Position numbers and translations under genes: made by a program. This document shows, piece by piece, positions 22,504-34,639 of a stretch of DNA of 64,000 nucleotides. Every line of letters begins with the position of its first letter. The stretch's first letter is position 1. The DNA is from Pseudomonas sp. B28(2017) (GTDB lineage Bacteria > Pseudomonadota > Gammaproteobacteria > Pseudomonadales > Pseudomonadaceae). The DNA is taken from the NCBI RefSeq assembly GCF_002113025.1, contig NZ_NEJH01000012.1:62001-126000 (forward strand), read 5' to 3'. The notes below the pieces were generated by a model. It did not search any database and was not told the origin of the DNA. It was given only the letters and a program-made list of their open reading frames with translations.

Positions 22504-22761
22504 TCATATTTCGATCTTGTGGTGCAGTTCACTGTGCGGGCGCAACGCCCGGGCATAGCAGAACAGAAACAGGTTACGCACCACTTCCTTGAGCACCACC
22601 GGCTCGTTGGAACTCAAGCCATTGAGATCCAGATCACCCTGATCCTGCAGCTCGCTCAAGGCTTCCTCTTCCAGTACGGCACAGACTTCCCCGGTTTCCC
22701 GGTGCAGGATCCTGAGGTAAGGGTGTGGTCGGTCCAGCCAGGCATCGATCAAATAAGTCAT
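22504..22761 (-). CDS. small conserved protein, probably iron-regulated
   Basis: The 85-residue cytoplasmic protein begins MTYLIDAWLDRPHPYLR and contains HRETGEVCAVLEEEAL. It looks like the protein I know as PA4570 in P. aeruginosa, which is reported to rise strongly in iron starvation. The ATG at 22761 fits better than one five codons upstream, with GGAG nine bases before it. A Fur-box-like sequence lies about 30-45 bases upstream of the start, which supports iron control. Its function is unknown. Confidence 0.7.
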   Translation of the reverse strand: MTYLIDAWLDRPHPYLRILHRETGEVCAVLEEEALSELQDQGDLDLNGLSSNEPVVLKEVVRNLFLFCYARALRPHSELHHKIEI

Positions 22762-22788
22762 GGTTCTCATCTCCATCGAGGGTTTTAT

Positions 22789-22807
22789 GAGAATAATTCC
22801 TATTCGT
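22789..22807 (-). promoter_or_regulatory. Fur-box-like site
   Basis: On the minus strand the 19 bases ACGAATAGGAATTATTCTC match the consensus GATAATGATAATCATTATC at 11 positions by eye. It lies just before the small gene at 22504-22761. Confidence 0.45.
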
Positions 22808-22964
22808 AAAATAGCAAGGGCCTATTGGCGGTTTGCGCTTTTTCCGGGTAGAGATTGCGTCAGGTCAAAACGACTGGCGTTTGGCTATTGGGAGGGTTTG
22901 CTGGGGGAAGCTGGGGAGGGTGGGGCGCCATCCCACGCCGGGCGCGGGATGGAGGGCAGCAGGT

Positions 22965-23306
22965 TCAGACTTTTCTGACGAACTCGGACTTGAGTTTCAT
23001 CGGGCCAATGCCGTCGATCTTGCAATCGATGTCGTGATCGCCATCGCACAGGCGGATGTTCTTGACCTTGGTGCCGACCTTGACCACCAAAGACGTACCC
23101 TTGACCTTGAGGTCCTTGATCACGGTGATGGTATCGCCGTCCTGCAGGACATTGCCGACTGAATCCTTTTTCACTGCGTCATCGGACGCCGCTTCGGCTT
23201 CACCGTTGGCGGACCATTCGTGGGCGCACTCGGGGCAGATCAGCTGGGCGCCGTCTTCATAAGTGTATTCGGAATTGCATTTTGGGCAGGGTGGCAGCGT
23301 GCTCAC
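22965..23306 (-). CDS. yjdM: YjdM/PhnA-type zinc-ribbon protein
   Basis: The 113-residue protein starts with a zinc ribbon (CPKCNSEY ... CPECAHEW, two CxxC pairs) and continues with the PhnA domain (about 45-113), with [20 protein letters not shown] and [19 protein letters not shown]. The family was once linked to phosphonate use because of its place near phn genes in E. coli, but no enzyme activity is established to my knowledge. It stands alone here. Confidence 0.9.
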   Translation of the reverse strand: MSTLPPCPKCNSEYTYEDGAQLICPECAHEWSANGEAEAASDDAVKKDSVGNVLQDGDTITVIKDLKVKGTSLVVKVGTKVKNIRLCDGDHDIDCKIDGIGPMKLKSEFVRKV

Positions 23307-23400
23307 TAAGGCTCCTTGGATTCAGGATCGCTAAAAAGCGCACATTGTATAGGGTTTTAGACGGGAGAGGGCACAGTGCAGGAAAACCTGTGGGGAACAA

Positions 23401-23496
23401 CCCTGTGGGAGCGAGCTTGCTCGCGATGGCGTCCTTTCAGTCAACAACAATGTTGAATGTAAGTGCCTAATCGCGAGCAAGCTCGCTCCCACAGGG
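23401..23496. repeat. REP doublet (TGTGGGAGCGAGC type)
   Basis: CCCTGTGGGAGCGAGCTTGC is inverted exactly at the right end, closing CTCCCACAGGG. It lies between the yjdM promoter and the end of ispB. Confidence 0.9.
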
Positions 23497-23509
23497 TTTT
23501 GCAGTGTTG

Positions 23510-24478
23510 TCAGTGTGTACGCGCGACCGCAAACTCACTCAATTCAACCAGTGCATCGCGGTATTCGCTGGAAGGCAGTGCTTCGAGGCACTTGATCGCG
23601 CGGGCCACATAGTCTCGGGCCAGTTGCGCGGTGTACTCCAGCGAGCCCGAGGCTTCCACGGCTTCTCGGATGCTTTCCAGGTCTTCGATTCCGCCTTTCT
23701 GGATCGCTTTGCGTACCAGGGCGGCCTGCTCCGGCGTGCCTTCACGCATGGTGTAGATCAGCGGCAGGGTCGGCTTGCCTTCGGCCAGATCATCACCGAC
23801 GTTCTTGCCCAGGGTTTCGGCGTCGCCTTTGTAATCAAGCAGGTCGTCGACCAGCTGGAAGGCCACTCCCAGGTGATCGCCGAATGTACGCAGGGCTTCG
23901 GCCTGCTCAGGCGTGGCTTCGCACAGGGCGGCAGCACTGTGGGTCGAGGCTTCGAAGAGCATCGCGGTCTTGCCGCGGATGACCTCCATGTAGGTTTCTT
24001 CGGTGGTGCTGGCGTCACGCACCTTCGACAGCTGCAACACTTCGCCTTCGGCGATGATGCGCGTGGCTTGCGAAAGGATCTTCATCACTGGCATGGAGCC
24101 CAGCTCGACCATCATTTCGAAGGAGCGCGAATACAGGAAATCACCGACCAGCACGCTAGGCGCGTTGCCCCACATGGCGTTGGCGGTCGAGCGGCCACGG
24201 CGCATGCCGGACATGTCGACCACGTCGTCATGCAGCAGGGTAGCGGTGTGCAGGAACTCGATGGTGGCGGCCAGCAGGCGCAGGTCGTCACCTTCCCGGC
24301 CCAGGGCCTTGCCACATAGCAACACCAATAAAGGACGCAGGCGTTTGCCGCCGGCCGAGGTAATGTAATCGCCGATTTTCGATACCAGCGGCACTCGGGA
24401 AGTCAGCTGCTTCTTGATGATGCCGTCGACGGCGCTAAAATCGTCCGCGACCGCGCGGTAGAAAGCTTGGGGTTGCAT
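23510..24478 (-). CDS. ispB: all-trans polyprenyl diphosphate synthase (IspB)
   Basis: This prenyltransferase builds the isoprenoid tail of ubiquinone from farnesyl and isopentenyl diphosphate. Both aspartate-rich magnesium motifs are present: DDVVD (in [16 protein letters not shown]) and DDLLDY (in [12 protein letters not shown]). The [12 protein letters not shown] basic motif and the GKTAMLF segment also fit. The length of 322 residues is normal. It is divergent from rplU-rpmA, an arrangement conserved in many gammaproteobacteria. Chain length (eight or nine units) cannot be read with certainty. Confidence 0.93.
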   Translation of the reverse strand: MQPQAFYRAVADDFSAVDGIIKKQLTSRVPLVSKIGDYITSAGGKRLRPLLVLLCGKALGREGDDLRLLAATIEFLHTATLLHDDVVDMSGMRRGRSTANAMWGNAPSVLVGDFLYSRSFEMMVELGSMPVMKILSQATRIIAEGEVLQLSKVRDASTTEETYMEVIRGKTAMLFEASTHSAAALCEATPEQAEALRTFGDHLGVAFQLVDDLLDYKGDAETLGKNVGDDLAEGKPTLPLIYTMREGTPEQAALVRKAIQKGGIEDLESIREAVEASGSLEYTAQLARDYVARAIKCLEALPSSEYRDALVELSEFAVARTH

Positions 24479-24717
24479 CAGCGACAGTCGCTCCAGAAGG
24501 GTTGCGCGGCATGCTAGGACCCACGCCTGCAGGTGTCAAGGCGCGATGGACGGCCCCTTGCAAGGCTGGCGTGGCTTGCGTACAATCGCGCACCCTGAAC
24601 TTCCTGGGCAGCACCTGCCTTACGCAATTGCAAGTCGGCCTCCAGCCCCATGCAGCCATGCCAGCCAATACCTCTTCTTATAAAGAGCTGGGTGAGCAGG
24701 ATTATCGGAGAAATACC

Positions 24718-25032
24718 ATGTCTTATGCAGTAATCGTTACTGGCGGCAAGCAGTACAAAGTCGCCCCAGGTGAATACCTGAAGATCGAAAAACTGGAAGT
24801 CGCTACCGGCGAATCCGTTACCTTTGATCGCGTTCTGTTGGTTGCCAACGGTGACGACGTGAATATCGGCGCTCCAGTTGTTGCTGGCGCTACCGTTGTG
24901 GCTGAAGTGATCTCCCAAGGTCGTCACGATAAAGTCCGCATCATCAAGTTCCGTCGCCGTAAGCACCACATGAAGCGTATGGGCCACCGCCAGTGGTACA
25001 CCGAGATCAAAATCACCGGTATTCAGGCTTAA
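24718..25032 (+). CDS. rplU: 50S ribosomal protein L21
   Basis: The 104-residue protein begins [20 protein letters not shown] and ends with the conserved [21 protein letters not shown]. It binds 23S rRNA in the large subunit. The ATG at 24718 has CGGAG upstream; the longer open frame before it is leader. It is the first gene of a pair with rpmA, 35 bases apart. Confidence 0.97.
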   Translation: MSYAVIVTGGKQYKVAPGEYLKIEKLEVATGESVTFDRVLLVANGDDVNIGAPVVAGATVVAEVISQGRHDKVRIIKFRRRKHHMKRMGHRQWYTEIKITGIQA

Positions 25033-25067
25033 TTTCAGCCTAATTCCTCACTAGGAGAATTGAACTC

Positions 25068-25325
25068 ATGGCACACAAAAAAGCTGGTGGTAGTACCCGT
25101 AACGGTCGCGACTCAGAAGCCAAACGCCTTGGCGTGAAGATGTATGGCGGCCAGGCTATCAAGGCAGGCAACATCATCGTGCGTCAGCGCGGCACCCAAT
25201 TCCACGCTGGCTACGGCGTTGGCATGGGTAAAGATCACACCCTCTTCGCTAAAGTCGAAGGCGTGATCAAGTTCGAAGTAAAGGGCGCCTTCGGTCGTCG
25301 TTACGTGAGCGTAGTCGCAGCTTAA
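25068..25325 (+). CDS. rpmA: 50S ribosomal protein L27
   Basis: The 85-residue protein begins [20 protein letters not shown], whose flexible N-terminus reaches the peptidyl-transferase centre, and contains [25 protein letters not shown] precedes the start. It is cotranscribed with rplU and followed by a strong terminator. Confidence 0.97.
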   Translation: MAHKKAGGSTRNGRDSEAKRLGVKMYGGQAIKAGNIIVRQRGTQFHAGYGVGMGKDHTLFAKVEGVIKFEVKGAFGRRYVSVVAA

Positions 25326-25340
25326 TTGCGCGATCGCTGG

Positions 25341-25370
25341 AAAAGCCCTGTCTCGCGACGGGGCTTTTTC
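25341..25370 (+). terminator. intrinsic terminator of rplU-rpmA
   Basis: AAAAGCCC and GGGCTTTTT with an inner GTC/GAC pairing around TCGC form a hairpin ending in a T-run, 15 bases after the rpmA stop. Confidence 0.85.
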
Positions 25371-25481
25371 GTTTGTGGGGTGAGTCTCTTGCAAAGCTGT
25401 TTGTATGGGCTGTCGGCGTACGATGTAGGTGTCGTGGTTTGGGGTCGCTGCGCTCATTTTTGCAAGAGTCTTATGTCTTGA

Positions 25482-26744
<1,263 letters not shown>

Positions 26745-26764
26745 TTCGTTGAGATAAACTTAAG

Positions 26765-26788
26765 CGCCGCTCAATCGAGCGGCGTTTT
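26765..26788 (+). terminator. intrinsic terminator of obgE
   Basis: CGCCGCT-CAATCG-AGCGGCG followed by TTTT lies 20 bases after the stop. The T-run is short, so some read-through into proB is possible. Confidence 0.7.
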
Positions 26789-26881
26789 GGTATCTGGAAA
26801 TCGATCGTTGGTCACGAATAACCACGAATAATGTCACGGGCAGTGCCAGGTCGTGCTGCCCTCAAGCTAAGGTTGAAGATG

Positions 26882-28000
26882 ATGCGGAGCAAGGTGACAG
26901 GTGCGCAGCGTTGGGTCGTGAAGATCGGCAGCGCTTTGCTGACGGCGGACGGCAAGGGCCTGGATCGCGCGGCAATGGGTGTCTGGGTTGAGCAGATGGT
27001 GGCCTTGCATGAGGCGGGTGTCGAGCTGGTGCTGGTGTCCTCCGGGGCGGTGGCTGCCGGTATGAGCCGTTTGGGCTGGACCTCGCGACCCAGTGCGATG
27101 CACGAGCTTCAGGCCGCTGCTGCAATCGGTCAGATGGGGCTGGTGCAGGCCTGGGAGTCGAGCTTTGCCGAGCATGGCCGGCATACCGCGCAGATTCTCC
27201 TGACTCATGACGACCTGTCGGACCGCAAGCGCTACCTGAATGCCCGCAGCACCTTGCGTGCGCTGGTCGAACTCAAGGTCATTCCGGTGATCAACGAGAA
27301 CGACACGGTGGTCACCGACGAAATCCGTTTTGGCGACAACGACACCCTGGCGGCGCTGGTGGCGAACCTGGTCGAGGCGGATTTGCTGGTGATTCTGACG
27401 GACCGCGACGGCATGTTCGACGCTGATCCGCGCAACAATCCGGATGCCCAGCTGATTTACGAGGCGCGAGCCGATGATCCGGCGCTTGACGCTGTGGCGG
27501 GCGGTACCGGTGGTGCGCTGGGGCGTGGCGGCATGCAGACCAAGCTGCGCGCTGCGCGTCTGGCGGCGCGATCCGGTGCTCACACCATCATCGTCGGTGG
27601 GCGGCTTGAGCGCGTACTGGATCGCCTCAAGGCGGGTGAGCGCATTGGCACCTTGCTCTCGCCGGAGCGCGGCATGCTGGCGGCGCGCAAGCAGTGGCTG
27701 GCCGGTCATCTGCAAACCCGTGGCACCCTGGTGCTGGATGCCGGTGCCGTGATCGCGTTGTCCGAGGGCAACAAGAGCTTGCTGCCGGTCGGAGTCAAAT
27801 TGGTTCAGGGCAGCTTCCGTCGTGGTGAGATGGTGGTCTGCGTGGCGCCGGACGGTCGTGAGATTGCTCGTGGCCTGGCCAACTACAGTGCGCTGGAAGC
27901 GCAAAAAATCATCGGTCAGTCGTCCGACGCGATTGTCGGTCTGTTGGGTTACATGGCGGAACCGGAACTGGTTCACCGCGATAACTTGATTCTGGTTTGA
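26882..28000 (+). CDS. proB: glutamate 5-kinase
   Basis: This enzyme phosphorylates glutamate in the first step of proline synthesis and is inhibited by proline. The amino-acid kinase domain (about residues 1-255) shows [39 protein letters not shown] and [26 protein letters not shown] domain (about 275-365) follows. The start at 26882 ([11 protein letters not shown]) gives 372 residues, the usual length; an ATG one codon earlier is equally readable. The creA gene follows after 12 bases. Confidence 0.95.
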   Translation: MRSKVTGAQRWVVKIGSALLTADGKGLDRAAMGVWVEQMVALHEAGVELVLVSSGAVAAGMSRLGWTSRPSAMHELQAAAAIGQMGLVQAWESSFAEHGRHTAQILLTHDDLSDRKRYLNARSTLRALVELKVIPVINENDTVVTDEIRFGDNDTLAALVANLVEADLLVILTDRDGMFDADPRNNPDAQLIYEARADDPALDAVAGGTGGALGRGGMQTKLRAARLAARSGAHTIIVGGRLERVLDRLKAGERIGTLLSPERGMLAARKQWLAGHLQTRGTLVLDAGAVIALSEGNKSLLPVGVKLVQGSFRRGEMVVCVAPDGREIARGLANYSALEAQKIIGQSSDAIVGLLGYMAEPELVHRDNLILV

Positions 28001-28012
28001 AGGAATACCTGG

Positions 28013-28477
28013 ATGCGCGTGGCAAAAGGATTGTTGGGTCTGTTGCTGGCGATGCCGCTGCTGGCTTCGGCCGAAGAGATCGGTCAGGTGTCGACGGTGT
28101 TCAAGTTCGTCGGGCCAAATGACCGGATTGTGGTCGAGGCATTCGATGATCCCAAGGTCGACGGTGTGACCTGCTACCTGTCGCGCGCCAAGACTGGCGG
28201 GGTGAAGGGTGGTCTTGGTTTGGCCGAGGATCGTGCCGAAGCGTCTATCGCTTGCCGGCAGGTCGGGCCTATCAGCTTCAAGGGTGAGCTCAAGGATGGC
28301 GATGAGGTGTTCAAGGAGCGCACGTCCCTGGTGTTCAAGACCATGCAGGTGGTGCGCTTCCTCGACAAGAAGCGCAATACGCTGGTGTACCTGGTTTACA
28401 GCGATCGCTTGATCGAAGGCAGTCCGCAGAATGCGGTGACGGCGATTCCGATCTTGCCCTGGGCGAGCGCCCAATAA
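28013..28477 (+). CDS. creA: CreA family periplasmic protein
   Basis: The 154-residue protein has a signal peptide ([20 protein letters not shown]) and the CreA pattern [20 protein letters not shown] followed by [24 protein letters not shown] lies before the start. CreA is exported in many bacteria, and its role is not established. It probably shares a transcript with proB. Confidence 0.9.
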   Translation: MRVAKGLLGLLLAMPLLASAEEIGQVSTVFKFVGPNDRIVVEAFDDPKVDGVTCYLSRAKTGGVKGGLGLAEDRAEASIACRQVGPISFKGELKDGDEVFKERTSLVFKTMQVVRFLDKKRNTLVYLVYSDRLIEGSPQNAVTAIPILPWASAQ

Positions 28478-28493
28478 TCTGACGCAATTCAAG

Positions 28494-28584
28494 CTGTGGG
28501 AGCGAGCTTGCTCGCGATGACGGATTAGCATTCAGCATCTGCATTGGCTGGATATCCGCTATCGCGAGCAAGCTCGCTCCCACG
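28494..28584. repeat. REP doublet (TGTGGGAGCGAGC type)
   Basis: TGTGGGAGCGAGCTTGCTCG at the left is inverted at the right (GCGAGCAAGCTCGCTCCCAC). It lies between creA and the shared terminator with rpsT. Confidence 0.9.
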
Positions 28585-28614
28585 GTTTTTAGTATCCATC
28601 AAATCGCAGGCAAT

Positions 28615-28642
28615 AAAAAACCGACCCTGAGGTCGGTTTTTT
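28615..28642. terminator. bidirectional terminator between creA and rpsT
   Basis: AAAAAACCGACC-CTGA-GGTCGGTTTTTT is symmetrical with A and T runs on both sides, so it can end transcripts from proB-creA and from rpsT. Confidence 0.92.
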
Positions 28643-28656
28643 AATAAACGGGTCGC

Positions 28657-28935
28657 TTAGGCAGCAGCGGCAACGTTCAGGGCCTTGACGTGGCCATTCA
28701 GGCGGCTCTTATGACGAGCGGCCTTGTTCTTGTGGATGATGCCTTTATCGGCCATGCGGTCGATAACTGGCACAGCCAGAACGTAAGCGGCTTGAGCTTT
28801 GGCAGCGTCTTTTGCGTCGATGGCTTTAACTACATTCTTGATGTAGGTACGAACCATGGAACGCAGGCTGGCGTTGTGGCTGCGACGCTTCTCAGCCTGT
28901 TTTGCACGTTTTTTGGCGGAAGGTGAGTTGGCCAC
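28657..28935 (-). CDS. rpsT: 30S ribosomal protein S20
   Basis: The 92-residue basic helical protein starts with a GTG codon (as rpsT often does with a weak codon for autoregulation) preceded by AGGAG. It has the typical [20 protein letters not shown] head and the [13 protein letters not shown] tail. It binds 16S rRNA early in assembly. It is divergent from murJ. Confidence 0.96.
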   Translation of the reverse strand: MANSPSAKKRAKQAEKRRSHNASLRSMVRTYIKNVVKAIDAKDAAKAQAAYVLAVPVIDRMADKGIIHKNKAARHKSRLNGHVKALNVAAAA

Positions 28936-29187
28936 CGTCGAGCTCCTCGAAAGACTTTTTAGGAAATAGCAAACAAAATAGGCCGCGAATCATGCCGATG
29001 AGTTGATGTGTTGTCAAGGGCGGTTGATGCGTTCCGCTGAGTGGTCGATCTAAAGAGGCGGGATATTTATTTCCGGCGCTTGACCTGTAAACTCGCGAGC
29101 TTTGGCTCTGTGCTGTTGCGGCGCGGAGTATCGCATAAGTGGGCGCGTAGTTCGCCTGCTGTTTATCGACAGGCACAAACTCTTTCC
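28936..29187. other. divergent promoter region rpsT/murJ
   Basis: The 252-base gap should hold promoters for both genes. I see no REP, RNA gene or clear operator here. Confidence 0.4.
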
Positions 29188-30726
29188 ATGAATCTGCTCA
29201 AATCGTTGGCCGCCGTCAGCTCTATCACGATGCTTTCCCGGATTCTGGGGTTTGTTCGGGATACCCTCATCGCACGCGCATTTGGCGCGGGAATGGCGAC
29301 TGACGCCTTCTTTATCGCCTTCAAATTGCCCAATCTGCTGCGGCGAATCTTTGCCGAAGGGGCATTTTCCCAAGCGTTCGTGCCGATTCTTGCCGAATAT
29401 AAAAGCCAGAAAGGCGAGGAGGCGACGCGAACCTTCATCGCTTATGTCTCGGGCCTGCTGACGCTGGTGCTGGCGCTGGTCACAGCATTGGGCATGATCG
29501 CCGCGCCGTGGGTCATCTGGGTGACTGCGCCGGGTTTCACCGATACCCCGGAAAAATTCGAACTGACCTCCAGCCTGTTGCGGGTGACCTTTCCGTACAT
29601 TCTGCTGATTTCCCTGTCGTCGTTGGCCGGTGCGATCCTCAATACCTGGAACCGCTTTTCGGTGCCGGCCTTCGTGCCGACCCTGCTGAACGTCAGCATG
29701 ATCATCTTTTCGGTGTTTTTGACGCCGTACTTCGATCCGCCCGTAATGGCACTGGGCTGGGCGGTATTGGTCGGCGGCCTGGCGCAGTTGCTCTATCAGC
29801 TGCCGCACCTGAAAAAGATCGGCATGCTGGTGCTGCCGCGCCTGAACCTGCGCGACACGGGGGTCTGGCGGGTGATGAAGCAAATGCTGCCAGCAATCCT
29901 CGGTGTCTCGGTGAGCCAGATTTCGCTGATCATCAATACCATCTTCGCTTCGTTCCTGGTTGCCGGCTCCGTGTCGTGGATGTATTACGCTGATCGTTTG
30001 ATGGAGCTGCCATCCGGTGTGCTGGGCGTGGCGCTGGGTACGATTCTGTTGCCGACCCTGGCCAAGACCTACGCCAACAAGGATCGTAATGAGTATTCGC
30101 GCATACTCGACTGGGGCCTGCGCCTCTGCTTTGTATTGGTGCTGCCTTGCTCGCTGGCATTGGGGATTCTGGCGGAGCCGCTGACGGTTTCCCTGTTCCA
30201 GTACGGCCAGTTCAATGCGTTTGATGCATCGATGACCCAGCGCGCCTTGATCGCCTATTCGGTCGGGTTGCTCGGAATTATCATGATCAAAGTGCTGGCC
30301 CCCGGCTTTTATGCGCAACAAAATATCCGTACACCGGTAAAAATTGCGATTTTCACCCTGGTGGTGACCCAGTTGTTCAACCTGATGCTGATCGGGCCGC
30401 TGGCTCACGCGGGCCTGGCCTTGGCGATCAGTGCCGGCGCTTGCCTCAATGCCGGATTGCTGTTCTATCAACTGCGCAAGCAGCAGATGTACCAGCCGCA
30501 GCCGGGCTGGGCGAAGTTCACGTTCAAGCTGCTGGTCGCGGTGGCAGTGATGTCCGCGGTACTGTTGGGGGTAATGCATTTCATGCCGGCCTGGGATCAA
30601 GGGCATATGCTCGAACGCTTCTTGCGTCTGGGGGCTTTGGTAGCGGCGGGTGTGGTGGCTTATTTCGGCATGTTAGTGTTGATGGGCTTCCGTTTGCGCG
30701 ACTTCAATCGCAAGGCGCTGGGCTGA
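29188..30726 (+). CDS. murJ: lipid II flippase MurJ
   Basis: This inner-membrane protein of the MOP superfamily moves the peptidoglycan precursor lipid II across the membrane. The 512 residues contain about fourteen membrane helices. The start [20 protein letters not shown] and the following [14 protein letters not shown] are typical and carry arginines known to be essential in MurJ. The ATG at 29188 is chosen; the longer upstream frame (49 codons) is not part of the family. It is followed by ribF on the same strand. Confidence 0.95.
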   Translation: MNLLKSLAAVSSITMLSRILGFVRDTLIARAFGAGMATDAFFIAFKLPNLLRRIFAEGAFSQAFVPILAEYKSQKGEEATRTFIAYVSGLLTLVLALVTALGMIAAPWVIWVTAPGFTDTPEKFELTSSLLRVTFPYILLISLSSLAGAILNTWNRFSVPAFVPTLLNVSMIIFSVFLTPYFDPPVMALGWAVLVGGLAQLLYQLPHLKKIGMLVLPRLNLRDTGVWRVMKQMLPAILGVSVSQISLIINTIFASFLVAGSVSWMYYADRLMELPSGVLGVALGTILLPTLAKTYANKDRNEYSRILDWGLRLCFVLVLPCSLALGILAEPLTVSLFQYGQFNAFDASMTQRALIAYSVGLLGIIMIKVLAPGFYAQQNIRTPVKIAIFTLVVTQLFNLMLIGPLAHAGLALAISAGACLNAGLLFYQLRKQQMYQPQPGWAKFTFKLLVAVAVMSAVLLGVMHFMPAWDQGHMLERFLRLGALVAAGVVAYFGMLVLMGFRLRDFNRKALG

Positions 30727-30855
30727 GGTTCTGGCCTCGATAAACACGGGCGAGCCGGCGGTTTTGTCGGCTCGATCACTTTGGGTTACGGTGTTGCCTG
30801 TCGTCGGCCGCCGGGTGTGGTTATAATCGACCACTTTATGAGCAAGAAGCGCGTT

Positions 30856-31794
30856 ATGCAGCTGGTTCGAGGCCTCCACAATCTGCGCCCCCAGCATCGG
30901 GGCTGTGTCGCCACTATTGGCAACTTTGACGGTGTACACCGTGGCCACCAGGCTATCCTGGCGCGGTTGCGTGAGCGTGCGCTCGAGTTGGGCGTGCCCA
31001 GTTGCGTGGTGATTTTCGAGCCGCAACCGCGAGAGTTCTTTGCTCCGGAGACTGCACCGGCCCGTCTGGCCCGTCTGCGGGACAAGCTGCAATTGTTGGC
31101 TGCCGAAGGCGTCGACCGTGTTTTGTGCCTGGCTTTCAACCAGCGCTTGAGCAAGCTCAGCGCCAGCGAGTTCGTCGATACCATTCTGGTGGATGGCCTT
31201 GGTGTCCAGCACCTGGAGGTCGGTGATGACTTCCGTTTCGGCTGTGACCGCGCGGGAGATTTCGATTTCCTGCAACAGGCCGGGATCCTTCAGGGGTTTA
31301 CCGTCGAAGCGGCGCAAACCGTCGAACTCGACGGCATCCGGGTCAGCAGCACGCAGGTCCGCAATGCCCTGGCCGCCGCGGATTTCGCCCTGGCTGAACG
31401 CCTGCTCGGGCGGCCGTACCGGATCGCCGGTCGCGTATTGCATGGCCAGAAGCTCGCTCGGCAGTTGGGGACGCCCACCGTCAACATACAACTCAAGCGT
31501 CGTCGCGTGCCGTTCACCGGGGTTTACCTGGTGGACGTCGAGATCGACGGCAAGACCTGGCCCGGCGTCGCCAATATCGGCGTGCGGCCCACGGTTCAAG
31601 GTGATGGCAAGGCCCACCTGGAAGTGCATCTTTTAGATTTTGCCGGCGATCTGTATGACCGGCGTTTAACGGTGGTTTTCCACCACAAGCTGCGTGAAGA
31701 GCAGCGTTTCGCCTCTCTGGAGGCGCTGAAAACGGCGATCAACGCGGATGTCGCCGCCGCCCGTGCACTAGCCGCACCTAGCGCCCATCGCTAA
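30856..31794 (+). CDS. ribF: bifunctional riboflavin kinase/FAD synthetase
   Basis: The 312-residue enzyme makes FMN from riboflavin and then FAD. The N-terminal adenylyltransferase half shows ATIGNFDGVHRGHQAIL and later VSSTQVRNALAA. The C-terminal kinase half has GRVLHGQKLARQLGTPTVNI and GVANIGVRPTV. The start at 30856 (MQLVRGLHNL) matches the usual Pseudomonas start; an ATG six codons earlier is possible. No FMN riboswitch is visible upstream. It leads an apparent operon with ileS, lspA and fkpB. Confidence 0.95.
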   Translation: MQLVRGLHNLRPQHRGCVATIGNFDGVHRGHQAILARLRERALELGVPSCVVIFEPQPREFFAPETAPARLARLRDKLQLLAAEGVDRVLCLAFNQRLSKLSASEFVDTILVDGLGVQHLEVGDDFRFGCDRAGDFDFLQQAGILQGFTVEAAQTVELDGIRVSSTQVRNALAAADFALAERLLGRPYRIAGRVLHGQKLARQLGTPTVNIQLKRRRVPFTGVYLVDVEIDGKTWPGVANIGVRPTVQGDGKAHLEVHLLDFAGDLYDRRLTVVFHHKLREEQRFASLEALKTAINADVAAARALAAPSAHR

Positions 31795-31807
31795 TGAAGA
31801 GCCTTAA

Positions 31808-34639
31808 ATGACCGACTATAAAGCCACGCTAAACCTTCCGGACACCGCCTTCCCAATGAAGGCCGGCCTGCCTCAGCGCGAACCGCAGATTCTGCAGCGC
31901 TGGGACAGCATTGGCCTGTACGGAAAGTTGCGCGAGATTGGCAAGGATCGTCCGAAGTTCGTCCTGCACGACGGTCCTCCTTACGCCAACGGCACGATTC
32001 ACATCGGTCATGCGCTGAACAAGATTCTCAAGGACATGATCATCCGCTCGAAGACCCTGTCGGGCTTCGACGCGCCTTATGTTCCGGGCTGGGACTGCCA
32101 CGGCCTGCCGATCGAGCACAAGGTCGAAGTGACCCACGGCAAGAACCTGGGCGCGGACAAGACCCGCGAACTGTGCCGGGCGTACGCCACCGAGCAGATC
32201 GAAGGCCAAAAATCAGAATTCATCCGTCTGGGCGTGTTGGGTGACTTCGCCAACCCGTACAAGACCATGGACTTCAAGAACGAGGCCGGCGAAATCCGCG
32301 CCTTGGCCGAGATCGTCAAGGGCGGTTTCGTGTTCAAGGGCCTCAAGCCCGTGAACTGGTGCTTCGACTGCGGTTCGGCCCTGGCCGAAGCGGAAGTCGA
32401 GTACGAGAACAAGAAGTCCTCGACCATCGACGTGGCGTTCCCGATTGCCGATGAAGCCAAACTGGCGACCGCGTTCGGCCTGCCATCGCTGGCCAAGCCT
32501 GCTTCGATCGTGATCTGGACCACCACCCCGTGGACCATTCCGGCCAACCAGGCGCTGAACGTTCACCCGGAATTCACCTACGCCCTGGTCGACGTTGGCG
32601 ATAAATTGCTGGTGTTGGCTGAAGAGCTGGTCGAGTCGTGCCTGGCGCGTTATTCGCTGGAAGGCTCGGTGATCGCTACCGCCAACGGTTCGGCGCTGGA
32701 ACTGATCAATTTCCGTCACCCGTTCTACGACCGTCTGTCGCCGGTATACCTGGCCGACTACGTTGAACTGGGCGCCGGCACCGGTGTGGTTCACTCCTCT
32801 CCGGCCTACGGCGTGGACGACTTCGTGACCTGCAAGAAGTACGGCATGGTCAACGATGACATCCTCAACCCGGTACAAAGCAACGGCGTTTACGTGCCGT
32901 CGCTGGAGTTCTTCGGCGGCCAGTTCATCTGGAAGGCCAACCCGGCCATCGTCGACAAGCTGACCGAAGTCGGTGCGCTGCTGCACACCACCGTCATCGA
33001 ACACAGTTACATGCACTGCTGGCGCCACAAGACCCCGCTGATCTACCGCGCCACCGCGCAGTGGTTCATCGGCATGGACAAGCAGCCGACCACTGGCGAC
33101 ACCCTGCGCCAGCGTTCGCTCAAAGCCATTGAAGACACCACGTTCGTCCCGGCCTGGGGTCAGGCGCGCCTGCACTCGATGATCGCCAACCGTCCCGACT
33201 GGTGCATCTCCCGTCAACGCAACTGGGGCGTGCCGATCCCGTTCTTCCTGAACAAGGAAAGCGGCGAACTGCACCCACGCACCGTTGAATTGATGGAAGA
33301 AGTCGCCAAGCGTGTCGAAGTCGAAGGCATCGAGGCCTGGTTCAAGCTGGACGCCGCCGAACTGCTGGGCGATGAAGCGCCGCAGTACGAAAAGATCAGC
33401 GATACGCTGGACGTCTGGTTTGACTCGGGTACTACGCACTGGCACGTCCTGCGCGGTTCGCACCCGATGGGGCACGAAACCGGTCCACGCGCCGACCTGT
33501 ACCTGGAAGGCTCGGACCAGCACCGCGGCTGGTTCCACTCGTCGCTGCTGACCGGTTGCGCCATCGACAACCACGCACCGTATCGCGAACTGCTGACTCA
33601 CGGTTTCACCGTCGACGAGTCCGGTCGCAAGATGTCCAAGTCCCTGGGCAACGTGATCGCGCCGCAGAAAGTCAACGACACCCTGGGCGCCGACATCATG
33701 CGTCTATGGGTAGCCTCGACCGATTACTCGGGTGAAATGGCGGTTTCCGAGCAGATCCTGCAACGCAGTGCGGACGCCTACCGGCGTATCCGCAACACCG
33801 CGCGTTTCCTGCTTTCGAACCTGACCGGTTTCAACCCGGCCACCGACCTGCTGCCGGCCGAAGAAATGCTGGCGCTGGACCGTTGGGCCGTGGACCGTAC
33901 CCTGCTGCTGCAACGCGAGCTGCAAGAGCACTACGGCGAATACCGCTTCTGGAACGTGTACTCGAAGATCCACAACTTCTGCGTGCAGGAGCTGGGCGGC
34001 TTCTATCTCGACATCATCAAGGATCGTCAGTACACCACTGGCGCCGACAGCAAGGCCCGCCGTTCGTGCCAGACCGCGCTGTTCCACATTTGCGAAGCGC
34101 TGGTGCGCTGGATCGCACCGATCCTGGCGTTCACCGCTGACGAACTGTGGCAGTACCTGCCGGGCGACCGTAACGAGTCCGTCATGCTCAACACCTGGTA
34201 CGAAGGCCTGAGCGAACTGCCGGAAGGCTTCGAGCTGGATCGCGCTTACTGGGACCGGATCATGGCGGTCAAGGTCGCGGTCAACAAGGAAATGGAAATC
34301 CAGCGTGCAGCCAAGGCTGTCGGTGGCAACCTGCAAGCCGAAGTGACGCTGTTCGCCGAAGACGCGCTGACCGCCGACCTCGCCAGGCTGAGCAACGAAC
34401 TGCGCTTCGTGCTGATCACTTCGACCGCCAGCGTTGCGCCATTGGTGCAGGCACCGGCCGATGCCGTGGTCACCGAAGTCAGCGGCCTGAAGCTGAAGAT
34501 CGTCAAGTCGAGCCATGCCAAGTGCGCCCGTTGCTGGCATTGCCGTGAAGACGTCGGCGTTAACCCTGAGCATCCGGAAATCTGCGGCCGTTGCGTGGAT
34601 AACATCAGCGGCGCTGGCGAGGTCCGTCACTATGCCTAA
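31808..34639 (+). CDS. ileS: isoleucyl-tRNA synthetase
   Basis: The 943-residue class I enzyme charges tRNA-Ile. The HIGH motif reads HIGH in [12 protein letters not shown] and the KMSKS motif is [10 protein letters not shown]. The editing (CP1) domain has [13 protein letters not shown]. The C-terminus holds a zinc-binding [10 protein letters not shown] ... CGRCVDNI. This is the chromosomal, mupirocin-sensitive bacterial form by its length and zinc finger. Its stop overlaps the lspA start by eight bases. Confidence 0.97.
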   Translation: MTDYKATLNLPDTAFPMKAGLPQREPQILQRWDSIGLYGKLREIGKDRPKFVLHDGPPYANGTIHIGHALNKILKDMIIRSKTLSGFDAPYVPGWDCHGLPIEHKVEVTHGKNLGADKTRELCRAYATEQIEGQKSEFIRLGVLGDFANPYKTMDFKNEAGEIRALAEIVKGGFVFKGLKPVNWCFDCGSALAEAEVEYENKKSSTIDVAFPIADEAKLATAFGLPSLAKPASIVIWTTTPWTIPANQALNVHPEFTYALVDVGDKLLVLAEELVESCLARYSLEGSVIATANGSALELINFRHPFYDRLSPVYLADYVELGAGTGVVHSSPAYGVDDFVTCKKYGMVNDDILNPVQSNGVYVPSLEFFGGQFIWKANPAIVDKLTEVGALLHTTVIEHSYMHCWRHKTPLIYRATAQWFIGMDKQPTTGDTLRQRSLKAIEDTTFVPAWGQARLHSMIANRPDWCISRQRNWGVPIPFFLNKESGELHPRTVELMEEVAKRVEVEGIEAWFKLDAAELLGDEAPQYEKISDTLDVWFDSGTTHWHVLRGSHPMGHETGPRADLYLEGSDQHRGWFHSSLLTGCAIDNHAPYRELLTHGFTVDESGRKMSKSLGNVIAPQKVNDTLGADIMRLWVASTDYSGEMAVSEQILQRSADAYRRIRNTARFLLSNLTGFNPATDLLPAEEMLALDRWAVDRTLLLQRELQEHYGEYRFWNVYSKIHNFCVQELGGFYLDIIKDRQYTTGADSKARRSCQTALFHICEALVRWIAPILAFTADELWQYLPGDRNESVMLNTWYEGLSELPEGFELDRAYWDRIMAVKVAVNKEMEIQRAAKAVGGNLQAEVTLFAEDALTADLARLSNELRFVLITSTASVAPLVQAPADAVVTEVSGLKLKIVKSSHAKCARCWHCREDVGVNPEHPEICGRCVDNISGAGEVRHYA

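Noticed and set aside
26867-28531. 554-codon open frame opposite proB and creA
   Set aside because: It crosses two real genes and a REP element and has low-complexity composition (H, Q, R).
30727-30855. possible FMN riboswitch before ribF
   Set aside because: The gap after murJ lacks the conserved FMN-aptamer sequence blocks and there is too little room for the full element.
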